Both the position numbers and the translations under genes were made by a program. The notes beneath the pieces are model-generated. The model saw only the letters and a program-made list of their open reading frames with translations. It did not search any database and was not told the origin of the DNA. Below, piece by piece: positions 25,629 through 33,779 of a DNA stretch of 64,000 bases. The DNA comes from JAIUNP01 sp020161975 (GTDB lineage Bacteria > Pseudomonadota > Alphaproteobacteria > Rhizobiales > Beijerinckiaceae), in the NCBI GenBank assembly GCA_036745275.1, contig DAIOGK010000010.1, positions 1 to 64,000 on the forward strand, in the 5' to 3' direction. The stretch's first letter is position 1. The number at the start of each line of letters is the position of its first letter.

Positions 25629-27316
25629 AACCCGACGAGCGGGATCTGCCGGGAGGGGCGGCAGCGCTGGCCAAGGGGCTTTATCTGCTCGACCTGATTG
25701 GTGAGAGAGACCAGCCTGCCCGTTTCAAGGATTTGCAGGCGGCCTCCGGGCTGCCAAAGGGCACGCTTGCCAGGATGCTGAATACGCTCGTCGCCTTCCG
25801 CCTTGTACGGCACGAAGCGAGCGACAACACCTACCGGCTGGGCAACAGGCTGTTCGAACTCGCGCATCGGGTGTGGGAAACCTTCGACCTGCGCGGAGCG
25901 GCCGCACCACAACTCGAACGGCTTGCGGCGGAGGCCCATGAAACGGTGGCGCTGTCTGCGGCCGATAATGATCAGGTGGTTTATATCGACCAGCGCAGCG
26001 GCGGTGGGCCGTTCGGTTTTCGCATCGAGGTGGGGCGCCGTGCGCCCCTGCACTGCACGGCCCCTGGCAAGACGTTGCTGGCATTCACCGAACCGCATGA
26101 GCAGCGAGCCTTGCTGGACCGGATCAAGCTCGACCGATTTACCGCCAATACACTGACCGATCCCGAACAGCTCTTTGCCGATCTCGCTCTTGCGCGGGCC
26201 CGTGGCTATGCGATCTCGCTGGGGGAACATCTTGATGGCGTTGTTTCAGTCGCCGCCCCGGTCTTCGATCACACCGGCAAGGCAATTGCCGCCATCGGCG
26301 TTTTCGGCCCCGCGCAGCGCATCGCCCTTGATCGGCTGCACATCATCGGGCGCGACCTGATGGAGGCAGCCCGGATGATATCGGGCAATGTCGGGGCGTC
26401 GTCCGTATCCATCCATTCCCGGGCGGCACCGTTGCGCGCTGCCGCTTCCAATGTCGAATGTGTTCTACCCTGGGGCGCCAATCTCGCCGAGGGGCCGCTA
26501 TGGTCAGCCCGCGAGCAGAAGCTCTACTGGGTCGATATCCTGGCGCCAGCCGTCTACCGCTTTGATCCGGTGACGCGGAAGAATGATATCTGCTCGCTGT
26601 CGCGACTGGTCAGTGCCGTGGTTGAGCGCCGGGGCGGTGGTCTTGCGGCGCTCACCATCGATGGGGTGGAAGCGCTGGATTTCGATCAGGCGAGGCTGGC
26701 GCCGCTGGTCGATCCCGAGGCCGACAAGACCGAGAACCGGTTCAATGACGGCAAATGCGATGCGTCCGGGCGTCTCTGGGCTGGCACAATGGGGCTCGAT
26801 GCGAGCCGCAAGTCGGGCGCGATCTATCGCATTGATGCCGACCTGACCTGGCAGCGCATGGATGCGCCGTTCACCGTAGCCAATGGCCTGGACTGGAGCC
26901 CGGACGGGCGCACCTTCTATTTCACGGATTCCGCGACCGGGATCATTCACGCCTACGATTTCGATGTCCGGTCCGGCGCCATCGCCAATCGCCGGATTTT
27001 TGCCCGGATCGATCCTGCCGATGGCCGGCCGGACGGGCTTGCCGTCGATGCCGAAGGCTGTCTCTGGTCCGCCCTGTGGGACGGCTGGGCCGTTCGGCGG
27101 TTCGATCCTTCGGGACGGGTGATGTCCGATCTTCGCCTGCCGGTGCCGCGACCCACCAGCGTGGCGTTTGGCGGGGGCGGGTACCGCACCTTGTTCATTA
27201 CCTCGGCCCGAATCCGCCTGCCGGCCCGCATCCTTGCCGACGCGCCGTTCTCCGGCAGCCTTTTCGCCGCCGATGTGGGTGTCGCCGGCTGGCCGGCAGG
27301 GCAGTTTTCAGGCTGA
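25604..27316 (+). CDS. IclR-type regulator fused to an SMP-30/gluconolactonase domain
   Basis: The 570-residue protein joins two normally separate proteins. Residues ~18-260 are a full IclR regulator: a winged helix (FKDLQAASGLPKGTLARMLNTL) and an effector-binding domain with APLHCTAPGKTLLA and GYAISLGEH. After a short linker (~262-284), residues ~285-570 form a complete six-bladed SMP-30 lactonase propeller. Its probable metal and active-site residues are E296 (LAEGPLW), N378/N381 (ENRFNDGK), N427 (VANGLDW) and D477 (GRPDGLAVD). The frame is continuous with no stop or internal ribosome-binding site at the junction. The regulator could sense a lactone or sugar acid that its own lactonase produces. 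It overlaps the epimerase gene by 25 bases. Confidence 0.87.
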   Translation: MAGEAQVLKPDERDLPGGAAALAKGLYLLDLIGERDQPARFKDLQAASGLPKGTLARMLNTLVAFRLVRHEASDNTYRLGNRLFELAHRVWETFDLRGAAAPQLERLAAEAHETVALSAADNDQVVYIDQRSGGGPFGFRIEVGRRAPLHCTAPGKTLLAFTEPHEQRALLDRIKLDRFTANTLTDPEQLFADLALARARGYAISLGEHLDGVVSVAAPVFDHTGKAIAAIGVFGPAQRIALDRLHIIGRDLMEAARMISGNVGASSVSIHSRAAPLRAAASNVECVLPWGANLAEGPLWSAREQKLYWVDILAPAVYRFDPVTRKNDICSLSRLVSAVVERRGGGLAALTIDGVEALDFDQARLAPLVDPEADKTENRFNDGKCDASGRLWAGTMGLDASRKSGAIYRIDADLTWQRMDAPFTVANGLDWSPDGRTFYFTDSATGIIHAYDFDVRSGAIANRRIFARIDPADGRPDGLAVDAEGCLWSALWDGWAVRRFDPSGRVMSDLRLPVPRPTSVAFGGGGYRTLFITSARIRLPARILADAPFSGSLFAADVGVAGWPAGQFSG

Positions 27317-27389
27317 CGGCCCGCGTTCAACTGTGCCGGCTGCGGTGGGTTCAGGTTGGCCGGCGGGGGCCAGAAAGCGCTTGTTAATT

Positions 27390-27410
27390 CACTAACTGGT
27401 GATAGCGTTA
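27390..27410 (+). promoter_or_regulatory. Possible TetR operator upstream of the Bug receptor gene
   Basis: An AT-rich island in GC-rich DNA carries TAACTGG followed by TGATAG and CGTTA, and contains TCAC/GTGA in inverted orientation. A related sequence, TAACTGG-ATAG on the opposite strand, occurs at 29164-29174 upstream of the next operon. The two flank the TetR gene region, making TetR a plausible binder. Confidence 0.3.
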
Positions 27411-27457
27411 CTCCCATCGCTGCCGGCGACGGATCGGCAGATATCAAGGAGGAAACG

Positions 27458-28438
27458 ATGAAGCGGATGATGGCTGCGGCCGTTGCTGGGCTTGTGTCTC
27501 TTGGGCTTTCCACCGGTGCTGTTCTTGCCCAGGCCTTTCCCAGCAAGCCGATTACACTGGTCGTGCCGTTCGCGCCCGGCGGGCCGACGGACATTGTTGC
27601 CCGCGTGATTGCTGCAAGGATGGGTGAGACGCTGGGGCAGACCGTGGTGGTCGACAATGTTGCCGGCGCTGCCGGCACCATCGGCGCGGCCAAGGTCGCG
27701 CGGTCGGCAAAAGATGGCTATACGCTGCTGATGGGACCGATGAGCACCATGAGTTTCTCCCCGGCGCTCTATCCGGAATCGGGCTTCGATCCGATCAAGG
27801 ATTTCGAACCGGTGGGGCTGGTCGCCTCCGCGCCAATCCTTCTGGTTGCCAGCAAGAAGGCGCCTGTGACCACGATTGCCGAACTCAAGGACCAGGCAAA
27901 AACCCAAGGCTTTGCCAATGGTAACGCCGGCGTCGGCTCAACGTCGCATCTTGCCTGTCTCTTGCTCAACCAGAAGCTGGGGATCAATCCGTTGATGGCG
28001 GCTTACCGTGGCTCGGGACCGGCGATCCAGGATCTGGTGAGCGGTCAGGTGCATTACATCTGCGATCAGGTCACGAGCCTGACCAGCCATGTTGCGGGCG
28101 GAACGGTGACGCCCATCGCCATCATGGCATCGACCCGCTCACCAGCCCTGCCGAATGTGCCGACTGCCGCAGAGGTTGGCGTTCAGGGTGTCGACATGCT
28201 GGTCTGGAATGGTGTGTTCGCACCCAAGGGAACGCCGGCGGATGTGATTGACAAGCTCAACGATGCTATTGTCAAAGGTCTGGACAGGCCGGAATCGCAG
28301 GAGCGATTCAAGTCGCTCAGCGCGGAGGCGCCCGTGGGCGATGCGCGCAAGCCTGCCGCGCTTGGCAAGATGCTGGCGGCAGATGTCGAGAAATGGGGCG
28401 GTCTGATCAAAGCCGCCGGCATCAAGGTCAACCCCTGA
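27458..28438 (+). CDS. Bug-family tripartite tricarboxylate transporter receptor
   Basis: The product is 326 residues from the ATG at 27458, set by an AAGGAGG site 7 bases upstream. A Sec signal peptide spans about 1-25 (AAAVAGLVSLGLSTGAVLAQA). The mature sequence begins FPSKPITLVVPFAPGGPTDIVAR, the hallmark of Bug (TctC-like) receptors, which bind carboxylates for TctAB importers. No tctA or tctB lies in the window, so it is an orphan receptor that either serves a membrane partner elsewhere or acts in sensing. It lies between the IclR fusion and a TetR regulator, which starts 13 bases downstream and is probably co-transcribed. Confidence 0.88.
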   Translation: MKRMMAAAVAGLVSLGLSTGAVLAQAFPSKPITLVVPFAPGGPTDIVARVIAARMGETLGQTVVVDNVAGAAGTIGAAKVARSAKDGYTLLMGPMSTMSFSPALYPESGFDPIKDFEPVGLVASAPILLVASKKAPVTTIAELKDQAKTQGFANGNAGVGSTSHLACLLLNQKLGINPLMAAYRGSGPAIQDLVSGQVHYICDQVTSLTSHVAGGTVTPIAIMASTRSPALPNVPTAAEVGVQGVDMLVWNGVFAPKGTPADVIDKLNDAIVKGLDRPESQERFKSLSAEAPVGDARKPAALGKMLAADVEKWGGLIKAAGIKVNP

Positions 28439-28451
28439 GGGTACAGTTACG

Positions 28452-29102
28452 ATGAATGCGGTCAATCCCGAGACGAAAAAGCCCCGCATGGAACGCGATG
28501 CGGTGGCCACCCGGGCCCGCATTCTGAATGTCGCGACGCGTGAGTTTGCGCGTCGCGGCTTCGAGGGGGCGACTACCGATGACATCGCTGACAAGGCCCA
28601 TGTCAACAAGCGGATGATCTACCACTATTTCGGCTCGAAGGAGCGGCTCTACCTTGCAGTTCTGGAAGAGGCCTATGCGACTGCCCGCCATGCCGAGGAA
28701 AAGCTGAAGCTCGATGCCGATGATCCGGTTTCGGCGCTGTCGCGGCTCGCCGAATTCACTTTCGACAGTTTTGCCCGTGACCGAACCTTCATCTCGTTGC
28801 TGAACACCGAGAACCGGAACGAGGCGAAAGTCTTGCGGAAGTCCGAAAAGATCCGGGCGATGAACTCGACCGTGCTGAAGGCAGTCGACACCATCCTCAG
28901 GCAGGGCGAGGCCCGCGGGGTTTTCCGGTCCGGCCTTGATGCCTTCCAGGTCTGGGTCTCGATGGTCAGCCTCTCCTATTTCTACTTCTCCAATATCCAT
29001 ACGCTTTCCATCGTTGGCGGCAGCCGCCTTTCCGAAGCCGAGGCGCTGGCCGCGCGGCGGCGTCACGTCGTCGATTTCGTGCTGGCGGGTGTTCGCGCCT
29101 GA
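28452..29102 (+). CDS. TetR/AcrR-family transcriptional regulator
   Basis: The 216-residue regulator has the TetR helix-turn-helix at about residues 19-65 (ILNVATREFARRGFEGATTDDIADKA...MIYHYFGSKERLY) and a helical ligand domain. It starts 13 bases after the Bug receptor gene. The related AT-rich motifs before the Bug gene and before the Gfo/Idh operon at 29220 suggest it controls both. Ligand unknown. Confidence 0.88.
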   Translation: MNAVNPETKKPRMERDAVATRARILNVATREFARRGFEGATTDDIADKAHVNKRMIYHYFGSKERLYLAVLEEAYATARHAEEKLKLDADDPVSALSRLAEFTFDSFARDRTFISLLNTENRNEAKVLRKSEKIRAMNSTVLKAVDTILRQGEARGVFRSGLDAFQVWVSMVSLSYFYFSNIHTLSIVGGSRLSEAEALAARRRHVVDFVLAGVRA

Positions 29103-29157
29103 ACTCTTTGCAGCTTGCCAGGTGTCGGGACGCTTGACAGGATGCCCTGATCGCATT

Positions 29158-29178
29158 TAATAACTATCCAGTTACTTA
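29158..29178 (-). promoter_or_regulatory. Possible TetR operator upstream of the Gfo/Idh-DUF993 operon
   Basis: Bases 29164-29174 read CTATCCAGTTA, whose complement TAACTGGATAG resembles the motif at 27393-27405 apart from a 2-base spacing difference. It lies in an AT-rich segment 45-55 bases before the next gene's start, where a promoter is expected. Confidence 0.3.
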
Positions 29179-29219
29179 CTTGAAGCGGTAGCAAGCCGCG
29201 CCGGACCGGAGGAAGCGAA

Positions 29220-30371
29220 ATGGCCACCAAGCGCATTGGCATCATCATGCATGGCGTCACCGGGCGCATGGGCATGAACCAGCATCTGATCCGGTCCGTG
29301 CTTGCCATTCGCGATCAGGGCGGCGTGGTCCTGTCTAATGGCGATAAACTGGTGCCGGACATCCACATCGTCGGCCGCAATCTCGAAAAGGTGCAGGAAC
29401 TGGCGAAAAAGTGGAATGTGACGCGTGTTTCCGCTGATGTCGATGCAGCGCTCGCCAACAAGGACGATGTGATTTTCTTCGATGCCGGGACCACACAGAT
29501 GCGACCGACACTGCTGAAGAAGGCAATTGCTGCCGGCAAGCACGTCTATTGCGAAAAGCCGATTGCAACGAACCTCAAGGAGGCGCTTGAGGTCGTCAAG
29601 GCCGCCAACAAGGCCGGTGTGAAGCACGGCACGGTGCAGGACAAGCTGTTCCTGCCCGGCCTGATGAAGCTGGCCGCACTGCGGGATGCCGGCTTTTTCG
29701 GCAAGATCCTCTCGGTGCGGGGCGAGTTCGGCTACTGGGTGTTCGAGGGGGACTGGGCTCCCGCGCAGCGCCCCTCCTGGAATTACCGGGCCGAGGATGG
29801 CGGCGGCATCATCCTCGATATGATTTGCCACTGGCGTTACGTGCTCGACAACCTGTTCGGAGAGGTCAAGGCGTTGTCATGTCTTGGCGCCACGCACGTC
29901 CCCGAGCGCTGGGATGAAAACGGCAAGAAGTACAAGGCGACCGCCGACGATGCCGCCTATGCGACCTTCGAACTTGAGGACGGAGTGATCGCGCAGATCA
30001 ACTCATCGTGGGTCACGCGTGTGAACCGCGATGATCTTGTCACCTTCCATGTCGACGGCACGCGCGGCTCGGCGGTTGCCGGTCTCTGGGATTGTGTCGT
30101 GCAGGAGCGCAACATGACGCCGCGTCCGGTGTGGAACCCGGACCAGAAGCAGACGATCAACTTCCGCGAAACCTGGCAGAAGCTGCCCGATAACCGGTCC
30201 TACGACAACGGCTTCAAGGTGCAGTGGGAGATGTTCCTCAAGCACGTCGCAGAGGATGCGCCCTACAAGTACACGCTGCTCGAAGGGGCAAAGGGTGTGC
30301 AACTGGTCGAATGTGCGCTGGAGAGCTGGAAAGAGCGCCGTTGGGTCGACGTTCCAACCCTGAGCGCTTGA
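29220..30371 (+). CDS. Gfo/Idh/MocA-family NAD(P)-dependent oxidoreductase
   Basis: The 383-residue protein has an N-terminal Rossmann fold (RIGIIMHGVTGRMG) and the family catalytic signature CEKP (VYCEKPIATN). The C-terminal sheet domain carries DMICHW, which supplies the likely substrate-binding aspartate and histidine. Such enzymes oxidise or reduce hydroxyls of sugars, inositols and glycosides. GGAGG and GAAGCG precede the ATG. It opens an operon with a DUF993 protein (9 bases downstream) and an isomerase, a combination suggesting oxidation, isomerisation and carbon-carbon cleavage. The substrate cannot be read from sequence. Confidence 0.87.
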   Translation: MATKRIGIIMHGVTGRMGMNQHLIRSVLAIRDQGGVVLSNGDKLVPDIHIVGRNLEKVQELAKKWNVTRVSADVDAALANKDDVIFFDAGTTQMRPTLLKKAIAAGKHVYCEKPIATNLKEALEVVKAANKAGVKHGTVQDKLFLPGLMKLAALRDAGFFGKILSVRGEFGYWVFEGDWAPAQRPSWNYRAEDGGGIILDMICHWRYVLDNLFGEVKALSCLGATHVPERWDENGKKYKATADDAAYATFELEDGVIAQINSSWVTRVNRDDLVTFHVDGTRGSAVAGLWDCVVQERNMTPRPVWNPDQKQTINFRETWQKLPDNRSYDNGFKVQWEMFLKHVAEDAPYKYTLLEGAKGVQLVECALESWKERRWVDVPTLSA

Positions 30372-30380
30372 GGAGCGATC

Positions 30381-31547
30381 ATGGCCACGATCAATCTTCC
30401 CCGCGCTGATCGCAGCATCGAAGCCTTCCGGCTCTCACCGCCGCGGACCGATTTTGCGCTCTCCGGCAGGCCGTTTACCCGCATTGCACTGTCGGCGGGG
30501 CATGTCGTCGCCGATCCCCTCGCCGATGTCGATCCCTGGCTGACCGCTGCGGTCGACTGGGACCGGACGATTGCCTTCCGCGAATATGTCTGGTCGCTCG
30601 GTCTCGGCATGGCCGAAGCCATGGATACAGCCCAGCGGGGTATGGGGCTTGACTGGCCGATGGCGCTCGAACTGATCCGCCGTTCGGTGGCCGCCTCGAA
30701 GGCGCACAAGGGAGCGGTGGTGTTTTCCGGCGCCGGTACTGACCATCTCGACCCTGCCAATGCCCGATCCATCGATGATGTGATCCGCGCCTACGAGGAG
30801 CAGTTCGAGGCCATCGAAGGGCTTGGCGGGCGCATTATCTTCATGGCCTCGCGGGCGCTGGCGAAGATTGCCAAAAGCCCGGACGACTACGGCAAGGTTT
30901 ATGACCGCATCCTGCGGCAGGCAAAAGAGCCGGTGATCATCCACTGGCTCGGCGATATGTTCGACCCGGCGCTCGCCGGCTATTGGGGTGCGAAGGATCT
31001 CGATGCCGCGATGGATACGGCGGTCGATGTCATCAACCGCAATGCCGCCAAGGTCGATGGCGTCAAGATCTCCCTGCTCGACAAGGACAAGGAAATCGCC
31101 ATGCGCCGGCGCCTCGCCAAGGGCGTCAAGATGTATACCGGCGATGATTTCAACTACGCCGAACTGATCGAGGGTGACGACAAGGGCTTTTCGCATGCTC
31201 TGCTCGGCATCTTCGATGCGATCGCGCCTGCGGCTGCTGCCGCGCTCGATGCGCTGGCTCAGGGCAACAACGCCCGATTCAACGATATCCTGGCGCCGAC
31301 TGTTCCGCTGTCGCGCCACATCTTCAAGGCGCCGACGCGTTTCTACAAGACCGGTGTCGTCTTCATGGCCTATCTTAATGGCCATCAGGATCATTTCACC
31401 ATGGTTGGCGGGCAGGAATCGACCCGCTCCACCGTGCATCTCGCTGAACTCTTCCGCCTGGCTGACAAGGCCGGCCTTCTCACGGACCCCGAGCGGGCCG
31501 CCCGGCGGATGCAGACCGTCATGGCTCAGCACGGCGTGGGAGGCTGA
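30381..31547 (+). CDS. DUF993 protein (DapA-like TIM barrel)
   Basis: The 388-residue protein matches the DUF993 family: FTRIALSAGHVVADP near the start, VVFSGAGTDHL at about 113, IIHWLGDMFDPAL in the middle and KVDGVKISLLD at about 225, where the lysine sits where a DapA-type Schiff-base lysine would be. The family is related in fold to dihydrodipicolinate synthase and is generally of unknown function. It lies between a Gfo/Idh dehydrogenase and a TIM-barrel isomerase with gaps of 9 and 3 bases. I infer an aldolase-like or hydrolyase step on a keto-sugar or keto-acid. This is not established. Confidence 0.85.
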   Translation: MATINLPRADRSIEAFRLSPPRTDFALSGRPFTRIALSAGHVVADPLADVDPWLTAAVDWDRTIAFREYVWSLGLGMAEAMDTAQRGMGLDWPMALELIRRSVAASKAHKGAVVFSGAGTDHLDPANARSIDDVIRAYEEQFEAIEGLGGRIIFMASRALAKIAKSPDDYGKVYDRILRQAKEPVIIHWLGDMFDPALAGYWGAKDLDAAMDTAVDVINRNAAKVDGVKISLLDKDKEIAMRRRLAKGVKMYTGDDFNYAELIEGDDKGFSHALLGIFDAIAPAAAAALDALAQGNNARFNDILAPTVPLSRHIFKAPTRFYKTGVVFMAYLNGHQDHFTMVGGQESTRSTVHLAELFRLADKAGLLTDPERAARRMQTVMAQHGVGG

Positions 31548-31550
31548 GTC

Positions 31551-32414
31551 ATGCGTGATTTTACCAAGGATCACCGCTGGCTGTCGATGAACACGGCCAC
31601 GGTGCGCAAGCAGGGTGATCTTCTCGAGATCATTGATGCCTGCGCCCGCCACGGCATTGGCGCCATCTCTCCCTGGCGCGATCAGGTGGCTCATGTCGGG
31701 CTCGAAGCCGCAGTAAGAACGGTCAAGGCCCATGGCATGAAGCTCTCTGGTTATTGCCGTGGCGGCATGTTTCCGCATGGCGCGGACCAGGCGCAGGCCA
31801 TGCGCGATGACAACCGCCGTGCCGTCGATGAGGCTAAAGCTCTCGATGCGCCCTGTCTCGTGCTGGTGGTGGGCGGCTTGCCGCAGTATTCGCGGCCCGG
31901 CTCGCCCGCCAGCCGCGATCTCGGCGCCGCGCGGACGCAGGTCGTCGATGGCATCGCCGAATTGCTCGACTACGCACGCAAGGTCGGAATGCCGCTCGCC
32001 ATTGAGCCTTTGCATCCGATGTACGCAGCGGACCGGGCCTGTGTGAACACCATGCGGCACGCGCTCGACATCTGCGATGCGCTCGACCCCGGCAAGACAG
32101 GGGCGCTCGGCGTCGCCGTCGACATGTACCATGTCTGGTGGGACCCTGAATTGCTGGCGCAGATCAAGCGCGCCGGCAAGTCGCGTCTCCATGCTTTCCA
32201 CGTCTGCGACTGGCTGGTGCCGACCAACCATCTGCTCGAAGATCGGGGCATGATGGGCGATGGTGTCATCGATATTCGCGCCGCCCGGGCAGCCGTGGAA
32301 GCCCAGGGGTTTGACGGATTCTCGGAGGTCGAGATCTTCTCGCAGAACTGGTGGGCCCAGCCGATGGATACTGTTCTAGAGACGTGCATTGAACGACATA
32401 AATCTGTTGTATGA
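31551..32414 (+). CDS. Sugar phosphate isomerase/epimerase family TIM barrel
   Basis: The 287-residue protein belongs to the xylose isomerase-like TIM barrel family (IolE/IolI/hydroxypyruvate isomerase group). Metal-binding motifs are visible: LAIEPLHP (E), GVAVDMYHVWWDPEL (D and H), LHAFHVCDW (H) and FSEVEIFS (E). It starts 3 bases after the DUF993 gene and ends in a stop codon that lies inside a 20-base palindrome (32406-32425). In inositol and keto-glycoside pathways such enzymes isomerise, dehydrate or hydrolyse keto-sugars formed by Gfo/Idh dehydrogenases. Specific activity unknown. Confidence 0.85.
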   Translation: MRDFTKDHRWLSMNTATVRKQGDLLEIIDACARHGIGAISPWRDQVAHVGLEAAVRTVKAHGMKLSGYCRGGMFPHGADQAQAMRDDNRRAVDEAKALDAPCLVLVVGGLPQYSRPGSPASRDLGAARTQVVDGIAELLDYARKVGMPLAIEPLHPMYAADRACVNTMRHALDICDALDPGKTGALGVAVDMYHVWWDPELLAQIKRAGKSRLHAFHVCDWLVPTNHLLEDRGMMGDGVIDIRAARAAVEAQGFDGFSEVEIFSQNWWAQPMDTVLETCIERHKSVV

Positions 32415-32425
32415 CATCATATAAC
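32406..32425. promoter_or_regulatory. Near-perfect 20-base palindrome, probable operator
   Basis: GTTGTATGAC followed by ATCATATAAC forms a palindrome with 8 of 10 base pairs matching. It spans the stop codon of the isomerase gene and lies 45 bases before the next gene. The core TTGTATGACATCA resembles TTGTCTGACAACA at 33723-33735 (11 of 13 identical). TTGT...ACAA-type palindromes are typical of GntR-family operators. Confidence 0.5.
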
Positions 32426-32469
32426 ATTGTTTAGTGTGTCACCGTGGTCCTGACATTTGAGAGTGCCGA

Positions 32470-33714
32470 ATGAGTGAAGCTGCTGGCCGCAAGCGCATCG
32501 CGATCATCGGTACCGGTCACCGGGGTACGACGATGTGGGGAAGCGACCTGATCAGTCGCTGGCGGGGGGAGGTCGACATCGTCGGACTGTGCGACACCAA
32601 CAGCCTCCGAGCCCATGCTGCGCAACGCGAGATCGGCACCAATGCGCCGGTTTATACCAATCTCGACCGGTTGATTGCCGAGGTGAAGCCCGATTCGATC
32701 ATCGTCACCTCGCGTGACGACACGCATGACGCCATCATAATCAAGGCGCTGGAAGCCGGCATCCGGGTGATCTCGGAAAAGCCGATGACGACGACGCCGG
32801 AGAAATGCCGCGCCATTCTGGAGGCAGAAAAGCGCACGGGCGGCACGGTCGATGTCACCTTCAACTACCGCTTCGCGCCGACCGCGCGGCGGATCAAGGA
32901 AATCCTTGCTTCAGGCGAGATCGGCGATGTCACCTCGGTCGATTTCCACTGGTATCTCGATACGCGTCACGGCGCCGATTATTTCCGGCGCTGGCACGCG
33001 TTCGAGGAATTCTCGTCCTCGCTGTTCGTGCACAAGGCGACGCATCATTTCGATCTTCTGCACTGGTATCTCGGTTCAGAGCCTGAATGGGTAATGGCGA
33101 CGGGCGATCTTCGCATCTATGGTCGCAACGGACCGTTCCGCTCGGAACGCTGCACGGGCTGCGCCCATGCGCCGAAATGTGACTTCTACTGGGATTATGC
33201 GCGCGATCCGCATCTGGCCAATCTCTACGACGGTCCCTCGCGCGAGGATGGCTATCACCGCGACGGCTGTGTCTACCGCGAGGATATCGACATCTACGAC
33301 ACGATGGCCGCAACGATCCGTTTCAGGAACGGGGTGTCTGCCTCCTATTCGCTGAATGCTGCGATGCCGATGGAGGGTCACCATCTTGCCTTCAATGGCA
33401 CGAAGGGGCGGATCGAGATCCGCCAGCACGAGAACTTCCCCTTCGCAAAGCCCGAGGGTGATGAAATCCTCGTGATGCCGAATTTCAGGAAGGCGCGGAT
33501 CGAGCGGGTGCCGCATCAGCCAGGGGGGCATTTTGGCGGCGATGACCGGCTGCGAAACCTGCTGTTCGGTGTGACGAAGGACGATCCCCTTGGCCAGCGT
33601 GCATCAGCCCGCGCCGGAGCGATTGCGATGCTGACGGGCTATGCGGCACTGACCTCTGCGAAGGAAGGTCGAGCGGTGACGATTTCGGAACTCGGGGGAT
33701 TGCCACCCGATTGA
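32470..33714 (+). CDS. Gfo/Idh/MocA oxidoreductase with four-cysteine insertion
   Basis: The 414-residue protein begins with a Rossmann motif (IAIIGTGHRG) and has the EKP signature at 103-105. Relative to the other family members here, it has an insertion with cysteines at 228, 231, 237 and 267 (CTGC, KCDFYW, DGCVYR), spaced like a structural zinc site. The following DIDIYDT is conserved in members of this Cys-containing subgroup. It probably oxidises a sugar or glycoside. The preceding palindrome suggests it heads its own transcription unit with the ABC genes downstream. Confidence 0.83.
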   Translation: MSEAAGRKRIAIIGTGHRGTTMWGSDLISRWRGEVDIVGLCDTNSLRAHAAQREIGTNAPVYTNLDRLIAEVKPDSIIVTSRDDTHDAIIIKALEAGIRVISEKPMTTTPEKCRAILEAEKRTGGTVDVTFNYRFAPTARRIKEILASGEIGDVTSVDFHWYLDTRHGADYFRRWHAFEEFSSSLFVHKATHHFDLLHWYLGSEPEWVMATGDLRIYGRNGPFRSERCTGCAHAPKCDFYWDYARDPHLANLYDGPSREDGYHRDGCVYREDIDIYDTMAATIRFRNGVSASYSLNAAMPMEGHHLAFNGTKGRIEIRQHENFPFAKPEGDEILVMPNFRKARIERVPHQPGGHFGGDDRLRNLLFGVTKDDPLGQRASARAGAIAMLTGYAALTSAKEGRAVTISELGGLPPD

Positions 33715-33722
33715 TTTTTGAC

Positions 33723-33735
33723 TTGTCTGACAACA
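33723..33735. promoter_or_regulatory. Palindromic operator-like motif before the second ABC importer
   Basis: TTGTC-T-GACAA at 33723-33733 is a perfect 11-base palindrome of the kind bound by GntR-family repressors. With its next two bases it matches the palindrome core at 32407-32419 at 11 of 13 positions. It lies 47 bases before the binding-protein start. No GntR gene is in the window. Confidence 0.5.
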
Positions 33736-33779
33736 AGCGCCGGCAGAGACCGGACGCGTGATCTGAGGAGGAAATGGAC

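Noticed and set aside
30435..32231. 598-codon minus-strand open frame
   Set aside because: Shadow of the DUF993 and isomerase genes on the plus strand, with no ribosome-binding site or recognisable domain.
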